7,408 nucleotides of DNA from Deinococcus sp. (GTDB lineage: Bacteria > Deinococcota > Deinococci > JACQHA01): positions 1 through 7,408 of the forward strand of contig JACQHA010000118.1 of NCBI GenBank assembly GCA_016199255.1, given 5' to 3'. The notes beneath the pieces are model-generated. The model searched no databases and had not been told where the DNA came from. It saw only the letters and a program-made list of their open reading frames with translations. Every line of letters begins with the position of its first letter. The stretch's first letter is position 1. Positions 1 through 7,004 of this stretch are shown here, in pieces. Position numbers and translations under genes: made by a program.

Positions 1-1193
1 AGGGCAATGCGCCCCAGGTCCTGGGTCAAGAGGAACTGGTTGGGCGGCTGCCCCACCCCCAGGCGCATGACGCTGACAATCTCCTGCCGGCTCAGGCCAG
101 CGTTGCCCACCACCTCAATGGCGGTAATGGTCTCGCTTCGCCCAGGGGTGAGGCGGATGCTCACAGTGTTGTCCGGATTCACCAGCACATCAGGCTCTAC
201 ATTGGTGCCCTCTTCAGCGGCGCGGTCAATGGCGTCTGCCAGCACATCGGTATTGAACAGGTCGCCCATCATCACGCCTTCCATTGGGTTGCCCGACAGC
301 CGGCCAATGCGCAGCTCGCGCAGGGTAATGGAGAGGACACCAGCGCCCAGGCTGCTGTTCCTGGTATCGACGCCGCTGCCGGCGAAGCCGCCCTGGGCGT
401 ACAGGCTGTTCAGCGCCGCCGCGGCAGCGCTGAAGGCCGCCAAGTCAAAGGGGACTGGCTCATCCATGGCGAAGAGCTCTGGGGCGTCGGTCACGGCCTG
501 AGCAGGGAAGGTGCCGGCCACTGATTTGGCCAGCTGGTCAACTGGGAAGGCACTGGCGCCTGTGAAGCGCAGCCCGGTAATCAGCGGCGCGTCTTCTATG
601 AGAAAAGTGATCACCAGCTGCTCCCCCACCAGGTCCAGCACCGAGCGCACCTCGGGGTCAAAGGGGAAGCCAGAGCTGCGGTAAAAGGTGATAATGGCCC
701 GCCGGTCGTCCTCCAGGGCAAAGGTGTTCACTACCTGCCCCGGGGTGAGGGTCAAGCGCCCAGTCCGGGCGGCGTCGGCACTAATGGCGGAGCGGATCTG
801 GTCGGAGCTGAAAGCCGTGTTGCCGGTAATGATCACAGTAGACAGCACTGGGTTGGGCGTAAGGGTGAACACCAGCACCCGGCCGCCTTCCAAAAAAGCG
901 GCTTCCACTCGACGGAAAGAGCCCAGGGCCACAATGTTATCCAGGTCCCGCTCAACATTGGCGCTGGCTGGGTCATGGCCCACCTTGGTCCTAATGGCAA
1001 ACTCCACCTGCACCGCCAGCCGGCCATTGACACCCTCAATGCGGATTTCTTCAATGGCTGGCGCGGTAAAGATCTCGGGGAGCTGCACCTGCGCTGGCTC
1101 GGCTTCACTGCCGCCACCGCCTGCGGTGGCGGCGCCTAACGCCAGCAGAGCGGCCAAGGCTGTTGCCAGGATTCCTCTGGTCGCTGCGCTCAC
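1..1193 (-). CDS. BamA/Omp85-like outer-membrane assembly factor, POTRA-rich N-terminal part (cut by left edge)
   Basis: The visible 397 residues are the secreted N-terminal part of a POTRA-domain protein. BamA-family proteins fold and insert beta-barrels into the outer membrane, with POTRA domains in the periplasm. Residues 1-24 form a signal peptide with a hydrophobic LATALAALLALG core, followed by a Gly-rich stretch. POTRA-like units begin near residues 47 (IEEIRIEGV), 116 (VLSTVIITGN, then YRSSGFPFDPEV), 205 (ITGLRFTGASAF, then LYAQGGFAGSGV) and 355 (ITAIEVVGNAGLS, then GQPPNQFLLTQDL). Segment 295-352 looks like an atypical unit. The C-terminal barrel would lie beyond the left edge. The start is GTG at 1193, with AAGGAGG four bases upstream and an in-frame TAG at 1226-1224, so no longer start fits. 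The reading frame is intact throughout. TamA or another Omp85 branch is possible because the barrel is not seen. Confidence 0.85.
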   Translation of the reverse strand, partial: MSAATRGILATALAALLALGAATAGGGGSEAEPAQVQLPEIFTAPAIEEIRIEGVNGRLAVQVEFAIRTKVGHDPASANVERDLDNIVALGSFRRVEAAFLEGGRVLVFTLTPNPVLSTVIITGNTAFSSDQIRSAISADAARTGRLTLTPGQVVNTFALEDDRRAIITFYRSSGFPFDPEVRSVLDLVGEQLVITFLIEDAPLITGLRFTGASAFPVDQLAKSVAGTFPAQAVTDAPELFAMDEPVPFDLAAFSAAAAALNSLYAQGGFAGSGVDTRNSSLGAGVLSITLRELRIGRLSGNPMEGVMMGDLFNTDVLADAIDRAAEEGTNVEPDVLVNPDNTVSIRLTPGRSETITAIEVVGNAGLSRQEIVSVMRLGVGQPPNQFLLTQDLGRIA

Positions 1194-1240
1194 ACTGCCT
1201 CCTTCCCTCCCAGCCCCCCAGCTCTAGGTGGTGTTCTGAA

Positions 1241-1282
1241 GCGGCGCGTCTGCCACAAGTCCTAGTCAGATTGGCGCGCCAC
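1241..1282 (-). promoter_or_regulatory. Potential 5'-terminal stem-loop in the BamA-like leader mRNA
   Basis: GCGGCGCG (1241-1248) and CGCGCCAC (1275-1282) can pair in the minus-strand transcript as an eight-pair GC-rich stem with one G-U pair and a 26-base loop. The predicted transcription start (about 1279) falls inside the outer arm, so about five of the pairs would form at the extreme 5' end of the mRNA. It lies well away from the ribosome binding site at about 1198-1204, so sequestration of the start is not suggested. Stabilising the mRNA end is the most natural reading, but it is unproven. Confidence 0.4.
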
Positions 1283-1285
1283 ACC

Positions 1286-1314
1286 AGTCTAAGCGGGCGC
1301 TGGCTAGGTGTCAA
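1286..1314 (-). promoter_or_regulatory. Sigma-70-type promoter of the BamA-like gene
   Basis: On the minus strand a consensus -35 TTGACA (1314-1309) is followed by a 17-base spacer and a -10 TAGACT (1291-1286). Transcription should begin near 1279, giving a leader of about 86 bases before the GTG at 1193. A run of six T on the minus strand (1338-1333) lies about 20 bases upstream of the -35, where a distal UP element would sit. This is a prediction from motif and spacing only. Confidence 0.7.
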
Positions 1315-1390
1315 CGAACACGACCTGGAGCGAAAAAATCACCCTGGACTCAGTAGACGCCCTAGGGGCTCAGGTGTTACATCACGAGCG

Positions 1391-1419
1391 TTGACCCCCT
1401 GGCAGCACTGGGCTATGCT
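1391..1419 (+). promoter_or_regulatory. Promoter of the lipoprotein hydrolase operon, near-leaderless
   Basis: The -35 TTGACC (1391-1396), a 17-base spacer and the -10 TATGCT (1414-1419) form a good sigma-70-type promoter. The ATG at 1429 begins only nine bases after the -10, so the transcript should start at about 1425-1429 and carry zero to four bases before the start codon. There is no Shine-Dalgarno sequence in front of this ATG. The arrangement is typical of leaderless genes, which are common in Deinococcus. Confidence 0.75.
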
Positions 1420-1428
1420 GTGTCCCTG

Positions 1429-2214
1429 ATGAAGCGCTCAGGGTGGCTCCTATTAGAAGTACTCTGGCTGAGCGGCTGCGGCCAGGTCAGCGAGCGCCAG
1501 GTGAGTCTTCCGGTTTTGGGCTTCACCATTGCTGGTACCTATCGCCCCGCTCCTGGCCGGCACCATCCGGCGCTGGTGCTCTTGCACCAGTTGGGCGGCA
1601 GCAGGGCCGACCTGGCCGAGGTAGGGAAAGCGCTGGCCCACGACGGTTATCCCTCTTTGGCCATTGACCTGCGCGGGCACGGCGAGAGCACTAAGTTCCA
1701 GGGCGCGGAGTTGACCTGGGACAATATGTCCACCGGCCTGCGGCGCTGGGCGACTCAGGATGTGGAGGCGGCAGTGACGTTCTTGCGGGAGCAGACCGGT
1801 GTGGACCCAGAGCGAATCGCTATTTTCGGTGCCAGTCTGGGCGCCAACGTGGCCATCAACTATGCGGCGGCTGATCCCCTTATCCCCACCGTGATCCTCT
1901 TATCTCCTGGCCTGGAGTACCAGGGGATTGACACCAGGGAGGCAGTGGCCGCCTCTGGCTCCCGGCCGATTCTCATGGTGTCGAGCGAAGAGGACAGCTA
2001 TGCCTACCAGTCCACCGAGGCGCTGATGGGCCTGGCCGCTTCCCCTCACAGCCTGCAGCTCGTGTTGCCTGGAGCGGCTCATGGCCTGGACCTGCTGGAC
2101 GACGCGCTCTACCAGGACATCTTGCAGTGGCTGGGGCTCTACGTGCGGGGCGCGCCTGAGGAAGAACTGCCCTCAGAAGAACCAGTGAGCCCAGCTCTGG
2201 AAGGAGCGCTGTGA
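1429..2214 (+). CDS. Lipoprotein alpha/beta hydrolase (dienelactone hydrolase-like fold)
   Basis: This 261-residue protein is a predicted membrane-anchored serine hydrolase of unknown substrate. Residues 1-17 form a lipoprotein signal: positive MKR, a hydrophobic core, and the lipobox LSGC with Cys17 as the lipidated residue. The hydrolase fold shows an HQLGG oxyanion-type turn (53-57), an AIDLRGHGES strand and loop (78-87), the nucleophile elbow GASLG with Ser136, a likely acid Asp189 in SSEEDS, and a likely catalytic His219 in GAAHG. The tail (241-261) is acidic, Pro-rich and probably disordered. ATG 1429 is chosen because the in-frame GTG at 1420 touches the -10 element and would not be transcribed. 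The stop overlaps the start of the next gene by four bases. The likely location is the periplasm or outer membrane; esterase, acyl-transfer or peptidase activity cannot be told apart. Confidence 0.85.
   Translation: MKRSGWLLLEVLWLSGCGQVSERQVSLPVLGFTIAGTYRPAPGRHHPALVLLHQLGGSRADLAEVGKALAHDGYPSLAIDLRGHGESTKFQGAELTWDNMSTGLRRWATQDVEAAVTFLREQTGVDPERIAIFGASLGANVAINYAAADPLIPTVILLSPGLEYQGIDTREAVAASGSRPILMVSSEEDSYAYQSTEALMGLAASPHSLQLVLPGAAHGLDLLDDALYQDILQWLGLYVRGAPEEELPSEEPVSPALEGAL
2200..2205 (+). promoter_or_regulatory. Shine-Dalgarno site for the PPC-domain gene
   Basis: AAGGAG within GGAAGGAG lies five bases before the GTG at 2211, inside the last codons of the hydrolase gene. It supports GTG as the start. 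The contrast with the SD-less first gene suggests leaderless initiation for gene one and SD or coupled initiation for gene two. Confidence 0.6.
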
Positions 2215-3002
2215 GGCGCCTTTGGCTGCTGGGATGTTTGTGGCTTGCCACTCTGGCCAATTCCCAGAGCGAGCTCGAGGGCATTGGCCCTGCTCTGGCG
2301 GTGGCGCTTGTTCCAGACAGCACGTTCTCCGATGGCGTAGCTGGCGCCAGCCGCCGCTGGTACCGGCTGGCCCTCGAGCGCCCGGGCCGGCTGACCATCG
2401 ATTTAGACATCGACCGCCCTGGGGTGGACTTGGATCTCTACGTGTTCGGAGCCAGCGTCGAGGCCCTGGACCCCTTTGGCTCCCGGCCGCTCACTGAGCT
2501 GAAGGCCATTGATCAATCGCGCCGCGACCGCACCTGGCGAAACGAGCACCTGGTGGCTGGCCTGAGCGCCGGGGTGTACTTCCTGGTAGTCAGTTCTGCG
2601 TCCATCGCCGATTCCTCAAGCTACACGCTGCGCATCAGCTTGCAGCCTCAGTTGCTGTTCACCGCTGCTGTTCCCGAAACTGCCATTACGCTGCGGTTGG
2701 GGCAGCCGCTGCCTGGGGTGGTGGACTACGACAATCTGCCCCGGGACCAGTGGTATCGCCTGATACTGGAGCAGGGCCAGCAGGTGACCATTGCATTGAG
2801 CAGTGCAGTGCCCGAGGTGGACTTGAACCTGCTGCTGTACCTGGCCAGGGTGCCTGACATGCCGCTGGCCGTAGCCCAGGGGCCAGGCGGCAGGGAACAG
2901 CTCTCGCTCTACCTGGCGGCTGGTAGCTACTTGCTGCTGGTGCGGGCGGCGCGCACCGGCAACGCGGCGGCTTATCAGGTGCTGGTGAGCGCAGGTTCCT
3001 AG
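2211..3002 (+). CDS. Secreted protein with two PPC-like beta-sandwich repeats
   Basis: The 263-residue product has a signal peptide (RRLWLLGCLWLATLA, likely cut after about residue 18) and nothing else but two related domains. Repeat 1 (about 49-144) runs from RWYRLALERPG through VDLDLYVF to LSAGVYFLVVSS and SSSYTLRISL. Repeat 2 (about 180-260) runs from QWYRLILEQGQ through VDLNLLLYLA to LAAGSYLLLVRA and AAYQVLVSAG. This pattern matches the bacterial pre-peptidase C-terminal (PPC) fold, usually an accessory domain of secreted peptidases. No catalytic domain is present, so a binding or structural role is inferred. The GTG start overlaps the hydrolase stop (GTGA), with GGAAGGAG a few bases upstream, so the two are translationally coupled. 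Cys9 in LLGC resembles a lipobox but lies too early for a normal lipoprotein signal. Confidence 0.75.
   Translation: MRRLWLLGCLWLATLANSQSELEGIGPALAVALVPDSTFSDGVAGASRRWYRLALERPGRLTIDLDIDRPGVDLDLYVFGASVEALDPFGSRPLTELKAIDQSRRDRTWRNEHLVAGLSAGVYFLVVSSASIADSSSYTLRISLQPQLLFTAAVPETAITLRLGQPLPGVVDYDNLPRDQWYRLILEQGQQVTIALSSAVPEVDLNLLLYLARVPDMPLAVAQGPGGREQLSLYLAAGSYLLLVRAARTGNAAAYQVLVSAGS
2999..3002. other. Shared CTAG stop overlap of convergent genes
   Basis: The plus-strand PPC gene stops with TAG at 3000-3002 and the minus-strand rluD-like gene stops with TAG at 3001-2999. The palindrome CTAG therefore supplies both stops and the genes overlap by four bases tail to tail. No intrinsic terminator fits between them, so the two transcripts must run into each other's coding region. 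Confidence 0.9.
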
Positions 3003-3910
3003 CGCTCTTGGCGCCTGAGCTGCCCTAGCGCTGCCTCAAGATCTGGCGGCAGAGGTGAGACACACTCTAGCACCTGGCCGGTGTGCGGGTGGGGAAAGCG
3101 CAGGCGGTGGGCGTGCAGCGCCTGGCGATTGATAAGCGGGCTCGGCCGCCCGTACAGCCGGTCGCCGGTGACCGGGTGGCCGATAAAGCGCAGGTGTACC
3201 CGGATCTGGTGCGTGCGGCCAGTGGTGGGACGGCAGCGCACCAGGGTGTGGCTAAGAAAGCGTTCCAGCGGCACCAACTCAGTGCGGGCCGGACGGGGAT
3301 GCAACCCGCCCACGGTCATATGCTTGCGGTTGCGGGGACTCCGCCCAATGGAGGCCTCGATCAGCTGCGCTTGGGAGAGGTCGCCATCTACAATGGCTAG
3401 ATACTCTTTTTGCACCTGGCGCGATTGAAACGCCTCGGCCAGCCGGCGGTGGCTGGCATCGTCTTTGGCTACCAGGATCACGCCCGAGGTGTCCTTATCG
3501 AGTCGGTGCACAATGCCCGGCCGCTCTTCACCCCCCAGCTGCGACAAATCAGGCAGCGCAGCCAGGAGGGCGTTCACCAGGGTCCCGGCGGGAGCGCCTG
3601 GGGCCGGGTGCACCACCAGGCCCGGGGGCTTGTCAATGGCAGCCAGGAACTGGTCTTGATACAGGATCGTGAGCGGCAGCCGCTCGGGGAGGATTTCCCG
3701 CCGGACCACAGGGAAAGGGTAGATGACAATGGTCTCGCCCCCCCGCAGGCGCTGGGCCGGCTTAGCCTGCTGACCATTCACCAGCACCCGCCCTGCTTCC
3801 ACCAGTTCCTTGGCGGCAGCGCGGGAAGTGTGGGCAATGAGGGCCACCTGGGTATCGAGGCGCACCCCACCCTGGCCCACTGCCTCCAGAGGTGGGGGAG
3901 TAAGGTTCAT
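2999..3910 (-). CDS. rluD: RluA/RluD-family 23S rRNA pseudouridine synthase with S4 domain
   Basis: The 303-residue enzyme should convert specific uridines of large-subunit rRNA to pseudouridine. An N-terminal S4 RNA-binding domain occupies about residues 16-62 (VRLDTQVALI, SRAAAKELVEAGRVLVNG). The catalytic domain follows: YQDQFLAAIDKPPGLVVHP (84-102), the active-site motif HRLDKDTSG (135-143) with Asp138 as the expected nucleophile, a QKEYLA strand (167-172), and the conserved GRTHQIRVHL (231-240) with HPVTGDRLYG just after. Length is near that of E. coli RluD (about 326 residues). RluD itself, which modifies helix 69, is the best guess; RluC-like specificity or a YlyB-type paralogue cannot be excluded. 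The ATG overlaps the helicase stop (ATGA) and has no clear ribosome site, so translation is probably coupled. It is the last gene of its operon and converges on the PPC gene. Confidence 0.93.
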   Translation of the reverse strand: MNLTPPPLEAVGQGGVRLDTQVALIAHTSRAAAKELVEAGRVLVNGQQAKPAQRLRGGETIVIYPFPVVRREILPERLPLTILYQDQFLAAIDKPPGLVVHPAPGAPAGTLVNALLAALPDLSQLGGEERPGIVHRLDKDTSGVILVAKDDASHRRLAEAFQSRQVQKEYLAIVDGDLSQAQLIEASIGRSPRNRKHMTVGGLHPRPARTELVPLERFLSHTLVRCRPTTGRTHQIRVHLRFIGHPVTGDRLYGRPSPLINRQALHAHRLRFPHPHTGQVLECVSPLPPDLEAALGQLRRQER

Positions 3911-6063
3911 ATCCGGCGCAGGGGGGCGTATTTCAGCATGAGCTGGCGGGGCACCTTATCTTGATAGAAGAGCACCGTCAAGGTGGTATGCTCCCCGGAG
4001 CCCCGCACCCCTACCACCAGCCCCTCGCCCCACAGATCGTGCACCACCTTCTCGCCGCCCTTCCACTGGCCCAGGGTTTTCTCCGCCACCGGAGGGCTCT
4101 CGAGGCTGCGGATCACCTCGCCATAGGCAGTGAGGTGCTCCAGGGCGCTCTCGTCCACCTCACCCAGGAAACGGCTGGGGGTGGTTTCTTGGGCGTCGCC
4201 ATAGAGCGAGCGCTCGGCAGCATAGGTGAGCACCAGGCGCTCCATGGCCCGGGTGATGCCGACATAGAGCAAGCGCCGCTCTTCTTCCAGTGCGCCCGGG
4301 TTGCCTGTGTCGGTGGCGTTGCGGTGGGGGAGCAGGCCCTCTTCCAGGCCCACAATGAACACATACGGGAACTCCAGGCCCTTGGCGTTATGCAGCGTCA
4401 TGAGCAGCACGCTGCCCTCAGGCGAGGGCTCATCGGCGCTACTGAGCAGGGCCGCCTGGTCTAAGAACTCCGCAATGTTCCCGAGCGAGCCTGCTTCCCA
4501 CTCGGCCACGGCGCTCGTCAGCTCTTCCAGGTTCTCCAGGCGGCTGCGGGCCTCAAAGGTCCCTTCCTGTTCCAGCATGTGGGCATAGCCAGACTGTTCA
4601 ATGACCCGTCGCACACAGCTGGTCGCCCCCTCCTGTTCTTTCTGAACCAGCAGGCCAGTGAGCAATTCCCGGAACGCCACTACTGCCCCCAGGGCCCGGC
4701 CAGTGAGGATCTCTTCGGCGTGGGTGATCGCCTCCCAGGCTGTGGTCTCATGTGCCCGGGCCCACTCCAAGAGCTTGGCCAGCGAAGTAGCACCAATGGA
4801 GCGGCGGGGCACATTCACCACCCGCAAGAGGCTCACACTATCTGCCGGGTTCACCAGCAGCTTGAGGTAGCACAAAATGTCTTTGATCTCCCGGCGCTGG
4901 TAGAACCCAGTGCCGCCCACAATAGTGGCGCTGAGCCGCGAGCGGCGCAGGGATTCTTCTAACAAGCGGGACTGGGCGTTGGTGCGGTAGAGCACTGCAA
5001 TGTCGCCCAGGGGGATGCCCCGGCCGAACAGGCGCTCAATCTGGTGCGCCACAAAGTCCGCCTCTTCTTTGGCGTTCCTGGCGCGGTGCAGCCCCACTCG
5101 TGGCCCTGGCCCCTTGGTGCTCAGGAGGGTCTTCTCCAGCCGGCCCCGGTTGTGGGCAATCAGGCTGTTGGCGACCTGCAGCACGTGGCCGGGGGAGCGG
5201 TAGTTCTCTTCCAGGCGGATCACCTGGGCGTCGGGATAATCCTTCTGGAAGGAGAGAATGTTGGAGATATCCGCGCCCCGGAAGGCATAGATGCTCTGGT
5301 CAGGATCGCCTACGGCACAGAGGTTACGGTGCCGCGAGGCCAAAAGGTTCGCCAGCACGTACTGCACGTGGTTGGTGTCCTGGTACTCGTCTACGTGGAT
5401 AAACACCGTGCGACGCTGTGCTGATTCAAGCGCCTCTGGGTGCCTTTGAAAGAGTTCCACCACCTTGGTCAAGAGCGAGCCAAAGTCCAGGGCGTTATTG
5501 GCTGAGAGCTGCTGCTCGTAGCGCCGGTAGGCTTCGATGACCAGTTGCCGGGGCAGGCCGCCAATGTACTCCCCGTCAGTGTTCCGGTCCAGCTCAGCCG
5601 GCCCCCACAGGCGGCACTTGGCCCGGTCAAGAATGGCCTGGAGCTGGCGCGGGCTCGGGGCTCCCACCCGGCTGAGTAAACTCGCGCCGATCTCTCTCAG
5701 CGCCTCTAGCTGGTCGTTTTCGTCGTAGATCACAAACCCTGGCTTCAGGCCGGCTGGCGCAGCGTGCAGGCGCAGGATGCGCACGCAGGCCGAGTGGAAG
5801 GTGCTGATCCACAGCTCAGCGGCAGCCCCCTTAATCATCCGCTCAATCCGGGAGCGCATCTCGCCTGCGGCCTTGTTGGTAAAAGTGCAGGCGAAGATCT
5901 CGGTGGGCAACACCCCTTGGGCTAGGAGATACGCCACCCGGTGCACCACCGTGCGGGTCTTGCCGCTGCCGGCGCCAGCCAGCACCAAAGTCGGCCCTTC
6001 AGTCTGGGTCACTGCTTGGACCTGGGAAGGGTTTAAGTCTTGGAGCAAAGCGTCAGGCCGCAT
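3907..6063 (-). CDS. uvrD: UvrD/PcrA-type superfamily 1A 3'-5' DNA helicase
   Basis: The 718-residue protein is full length for UvrD/PcrA and carries every SF1A motif: the Q-motif region LNPSQVQAV (9-17), Walker A AGAGSGKT (29-36), Ia FTNKAAGEM (61-69), Ib [11 protein letters not shown] (87-97), Walker B VDEYQDT (224-230), [17 protein letters not shown] (251-264), IV LEENYRS (284-290), [11 protein letters not shown] (556-565) and [15 protein letters not shown] (598-610). The C-terminal part (about 667-718, [17 protein letters not shown]) matches the Tudor-like module that binds RNA polymerase in PcrA and UvrD. Expected roles are nucleotide excision and mismatch repair, removal of stalled polymerase and RecA filament control. 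ATG 6063 lies within the end of pheA (11-base overlap) with no ribosome site, so coupling is likely. PcrA is an equally good name. Confidence 0.95.
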   Translation of the reverse strand: MRPDALLQDLNPSQVQAVTQTEGPTLVLAGAGSGKTRTVVHRVAYLLAQGVLPTEIFACTFTNKAAGEMRSRIERMIKGAAAELWISTFHSACVRILRLHAAPAGLKPGFVIYDENDQLEALREIGASLLSRVGAPSPRQLQAILDRAKCRLWGPAELDRNTDGEYIGGLPRQLVIEAYRRYEQQLSANNALDFGSLLTKVVELFQRHPEALESAQRRTVFIHVDEYQDTNHVQYVLANLLASRHRNLCAVGDPDQSIYAFRGADISNILSFQKDYPDAQVIRLEENYRSPGHVLQVANSLIAHNRGRLEKTLLSTKGPGPRVGLHRARNAKEEADFVAHQIERLFGRGIPLGDIAVLYRTNAQSRLLEESLRRSRLSATIVGGTGFYQRREIKDILCYLKLLVNPADSVSLLRVVNVPRRSIGATSLAKLLEWARAHETTAWEAITHAEEILTGRALGAVVAFRELLTGLLVQKEQEGATSCVRRVIEQSGYAHMLEQEGTFEARSRLENLEELTSAVAEWEAGSLGNIAEFLDQAALLSSADEPSPEGSVLLMTLHNAKGLEFPYVFIVGLEEGLLPHRNATDTGNPGALEEERRLLYVGITRAMERLVLTYAAERSLYGDAQETTPSRFLGEVDESALEHLTAYGEVIRSLESPPVAEKTLGQWKGGEKVVHDLWGEGLVVGVRGSGEHTTLTVLFYQDKVPRQLMLKYAPLRRI

Positions 6064-6964
6064 CAGGGGAGTTGCCGCCGCGGCTCACCGCCTCAGGCCC
6101 CTCAGCTTCAAAGAGCCCGGAGCGGTCAGTCTTAAAGTCCATAACTGCCGCCGGGTAGGAGCCAATGATTTTCACGAAGGAAGCCTTGCGCAACAGGTGC
6201 ACCAGCGCCTCAGACACGTGCGGTTCCTCCCAGTGGCCCTCGAAGTCCACGTAGAACACATAGTTCCAGGGCCGGTTGCGCCGGGGCCGCGACTCCAGCT
6301 TGGTGAGGTTGATGCCGCGCCTGGCAAACTCCCCCAGGGCTTCGTAGAGGTCGCCGGGGCGGTGCCGGGTAGCAAACACCAGCGAGGTTTTCGAGGGGTC
6401 GCGCCGCGCCGGCTCCTGGGTGCCCAGCATAAAGAAGCGGGTGTAGTTAAACGGTAGGTCCTCAATGCCCCGGGCCAATACTGCCAGGCCGTAGAGACTG
6501 GCAGCCAGCTCGCTGGCAATCACCCCAGTGCCCGCCTGGCCGTTGCGCGCTAGGTTCCGCGCCGCGCCGGCAGTATCGTACTCCGGTACGGCCTCAAAGC
6601 CGTGCCGCGCCAAAAACCCCTCGCACTGCGCCAGCGCCTGGGGGTGAGAATAGACCCGCTTCAGCTGGGCCAGCTCCGTGCCTGGCGCCGCTAAAAGCGC
6701 ATGCCGCACCCTGAGGAACACCTCTCCTACCACGTGCAGGTCGTGCTCTAAGAGCAGGTCATACGCCTTGTTAATCGACCCGGCCAGGGAGTTCTCCACT
6801 GGCAGGGCGCCGTGGGTGGCGGCCTGCTCCAAAATGGCCTGGAACAGGTCCTCCAGCGTCCGGCAGGCGACAGTGGGCGTGCCCTCGCCAAAGAACTGGT
6901 ACACCGCCAGCTGGCTATAGGCCCCGTTCTCACCCTGGAATGCTACTGCCGGACGCTCGCTCAT
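6053..6964 (-). CDS. pheA: Prephenate dehydratase with C-terminal ACT regulatory domain
   Basis: The 303-residue enzyme converts prephenate to phenylpyruvate in phenylalanine synthesis, in the cytoplasm. The dehydratase domain (about 5-182) shows [12 protein letters not shown] (9-20), [13 protein letters not shown] (52-64), [10 protein letters not shown] (105-114), DTAGAA (130-135), [14 protein letters not shown] (147-160) and the catalytic NYTRFF (173-178) with Thr175. An ACT domain follows (about 193-272): [14 protein letters not shown] where many homologues have [13 protein letters not shown] (218-227) with the ESRP signature of phenylalanine feedback binding, and [12 protein letters not shown]. 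There is no chorismate mutase domain, so this is the monofunctional form. The last 25 or so residues are an extra charged tail that overlaps the helicase start. The ATG at 6964 has AGGA five bases upstream. Phenylalanine inhibition is inferred from the ACT domain. Confidence 0.95.
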   Translation of the reverse strand: MSERPAVAFQGENGAYSQLAVYQFFGEGTPTVACRTLEDLFQAILEQAATHGALPVENSLAGSINKAYDLLLEHDLHVVGEVFLRVRHALLAAPGTELAQLKRVYSHPQALAQCEGFLARHGFEAVPEYDTAGAARNLARNGQAGTGVIASELAASLYGLAVLARGIEDLPFNYTRFFMLGTQEPARRDPSKTSLVFATRHRPGDLYEALGEFARRGINLTKLESRPRRNRPWNYVFYVDFEGHWEEPHVSEALVHLLRKASFVKIIGSYPAAVMDFKTDRSGLFEAEGPEAVSRGGNSPDAA

Positions 6965-6975
6965 AAGCGTCCTAT

Positions 6976-7004
6976 AGCGTAGCGCGGAAGTTACCCCAGC
7001 GCAA
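6976..7004 (-). promoter_or_regulatory. Possible internal promoter for pheA-uvrD-rluD
   Basis: In the 43-base gap after the kinase gene, minus-strand TTGCGC (7004-6999), a 17-base spacer and TACGCT (6981-6976) form a moderate promoter. The predicted start, at about 6969, leaves roughly five bases before the ATG at 6964. A transcript from here would lack the AGGA at 6973-6970, whereas read-through from the kinase gene would include it. The weak -35 keeps confidence modest. Confidence 0.45.

Larger units (their letters stand above)
1194..1428. other. Divergent intergenic region
   Basis: This is the only sizeable non-coding stretch. It carries the two divergent promoters, the BamA-like leader with its possible hairpin, a six-A run (1333-1338), and four CTAG tetramers (1224, 1262, 1304, 1362), two of them within CTAGGTG. 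The core between the two -35 elements (1315-1390) holds no obvious small gene or clear operator palindrome. Confidence 0.7.

Noticed and set aside
7..501. 164-codon plus-strand open frame
   Set aside because: It is antisense to the BamA-like gene, which has a continuous frame, signal peptide and POTRA motifs. The plus frame gives a low-complexity Arg/Ser/Pro protein typical of a shadow.
688..1227. 179-codon plus-strand open frame
   Set aside because: It is antisense to the same POTRA gene, has Ser/Arg/Ala-rich composition and no domain, and runs across the POTRA gene's start and ribosome site.
1420..1428. GTG at 1420 as the start of the hydrolase
   Set aside because: It directly follows the -10 TATGCT and would lie upstream of the expected transcription start. 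ATG 1429 gives a better lipoprotein signal.
2229..2237. Lipobox (LLGC, Cys9) in the PPC-domain protein
   Set aside because: Only eight residues precede the Cys and the hydrophobic stretch continues past it, so an ordinary secretory signal cut after about residue 18 fits better.
3410..3964. 184-codon plus-strand open frame opposite the pseudouridine synthase
   Set aside because: It is a shadow of the conserved rluD-like frame, with no recognisable motif and no promoter or ribosome site.
5777..6457. 226-codon plus-strand open frame across the pheA-uvrD junction
   Set aside because: It is opposite two well-conserved enzymes whose motifs occupy the other strand. Its length is explained by high GC and third-position bias.
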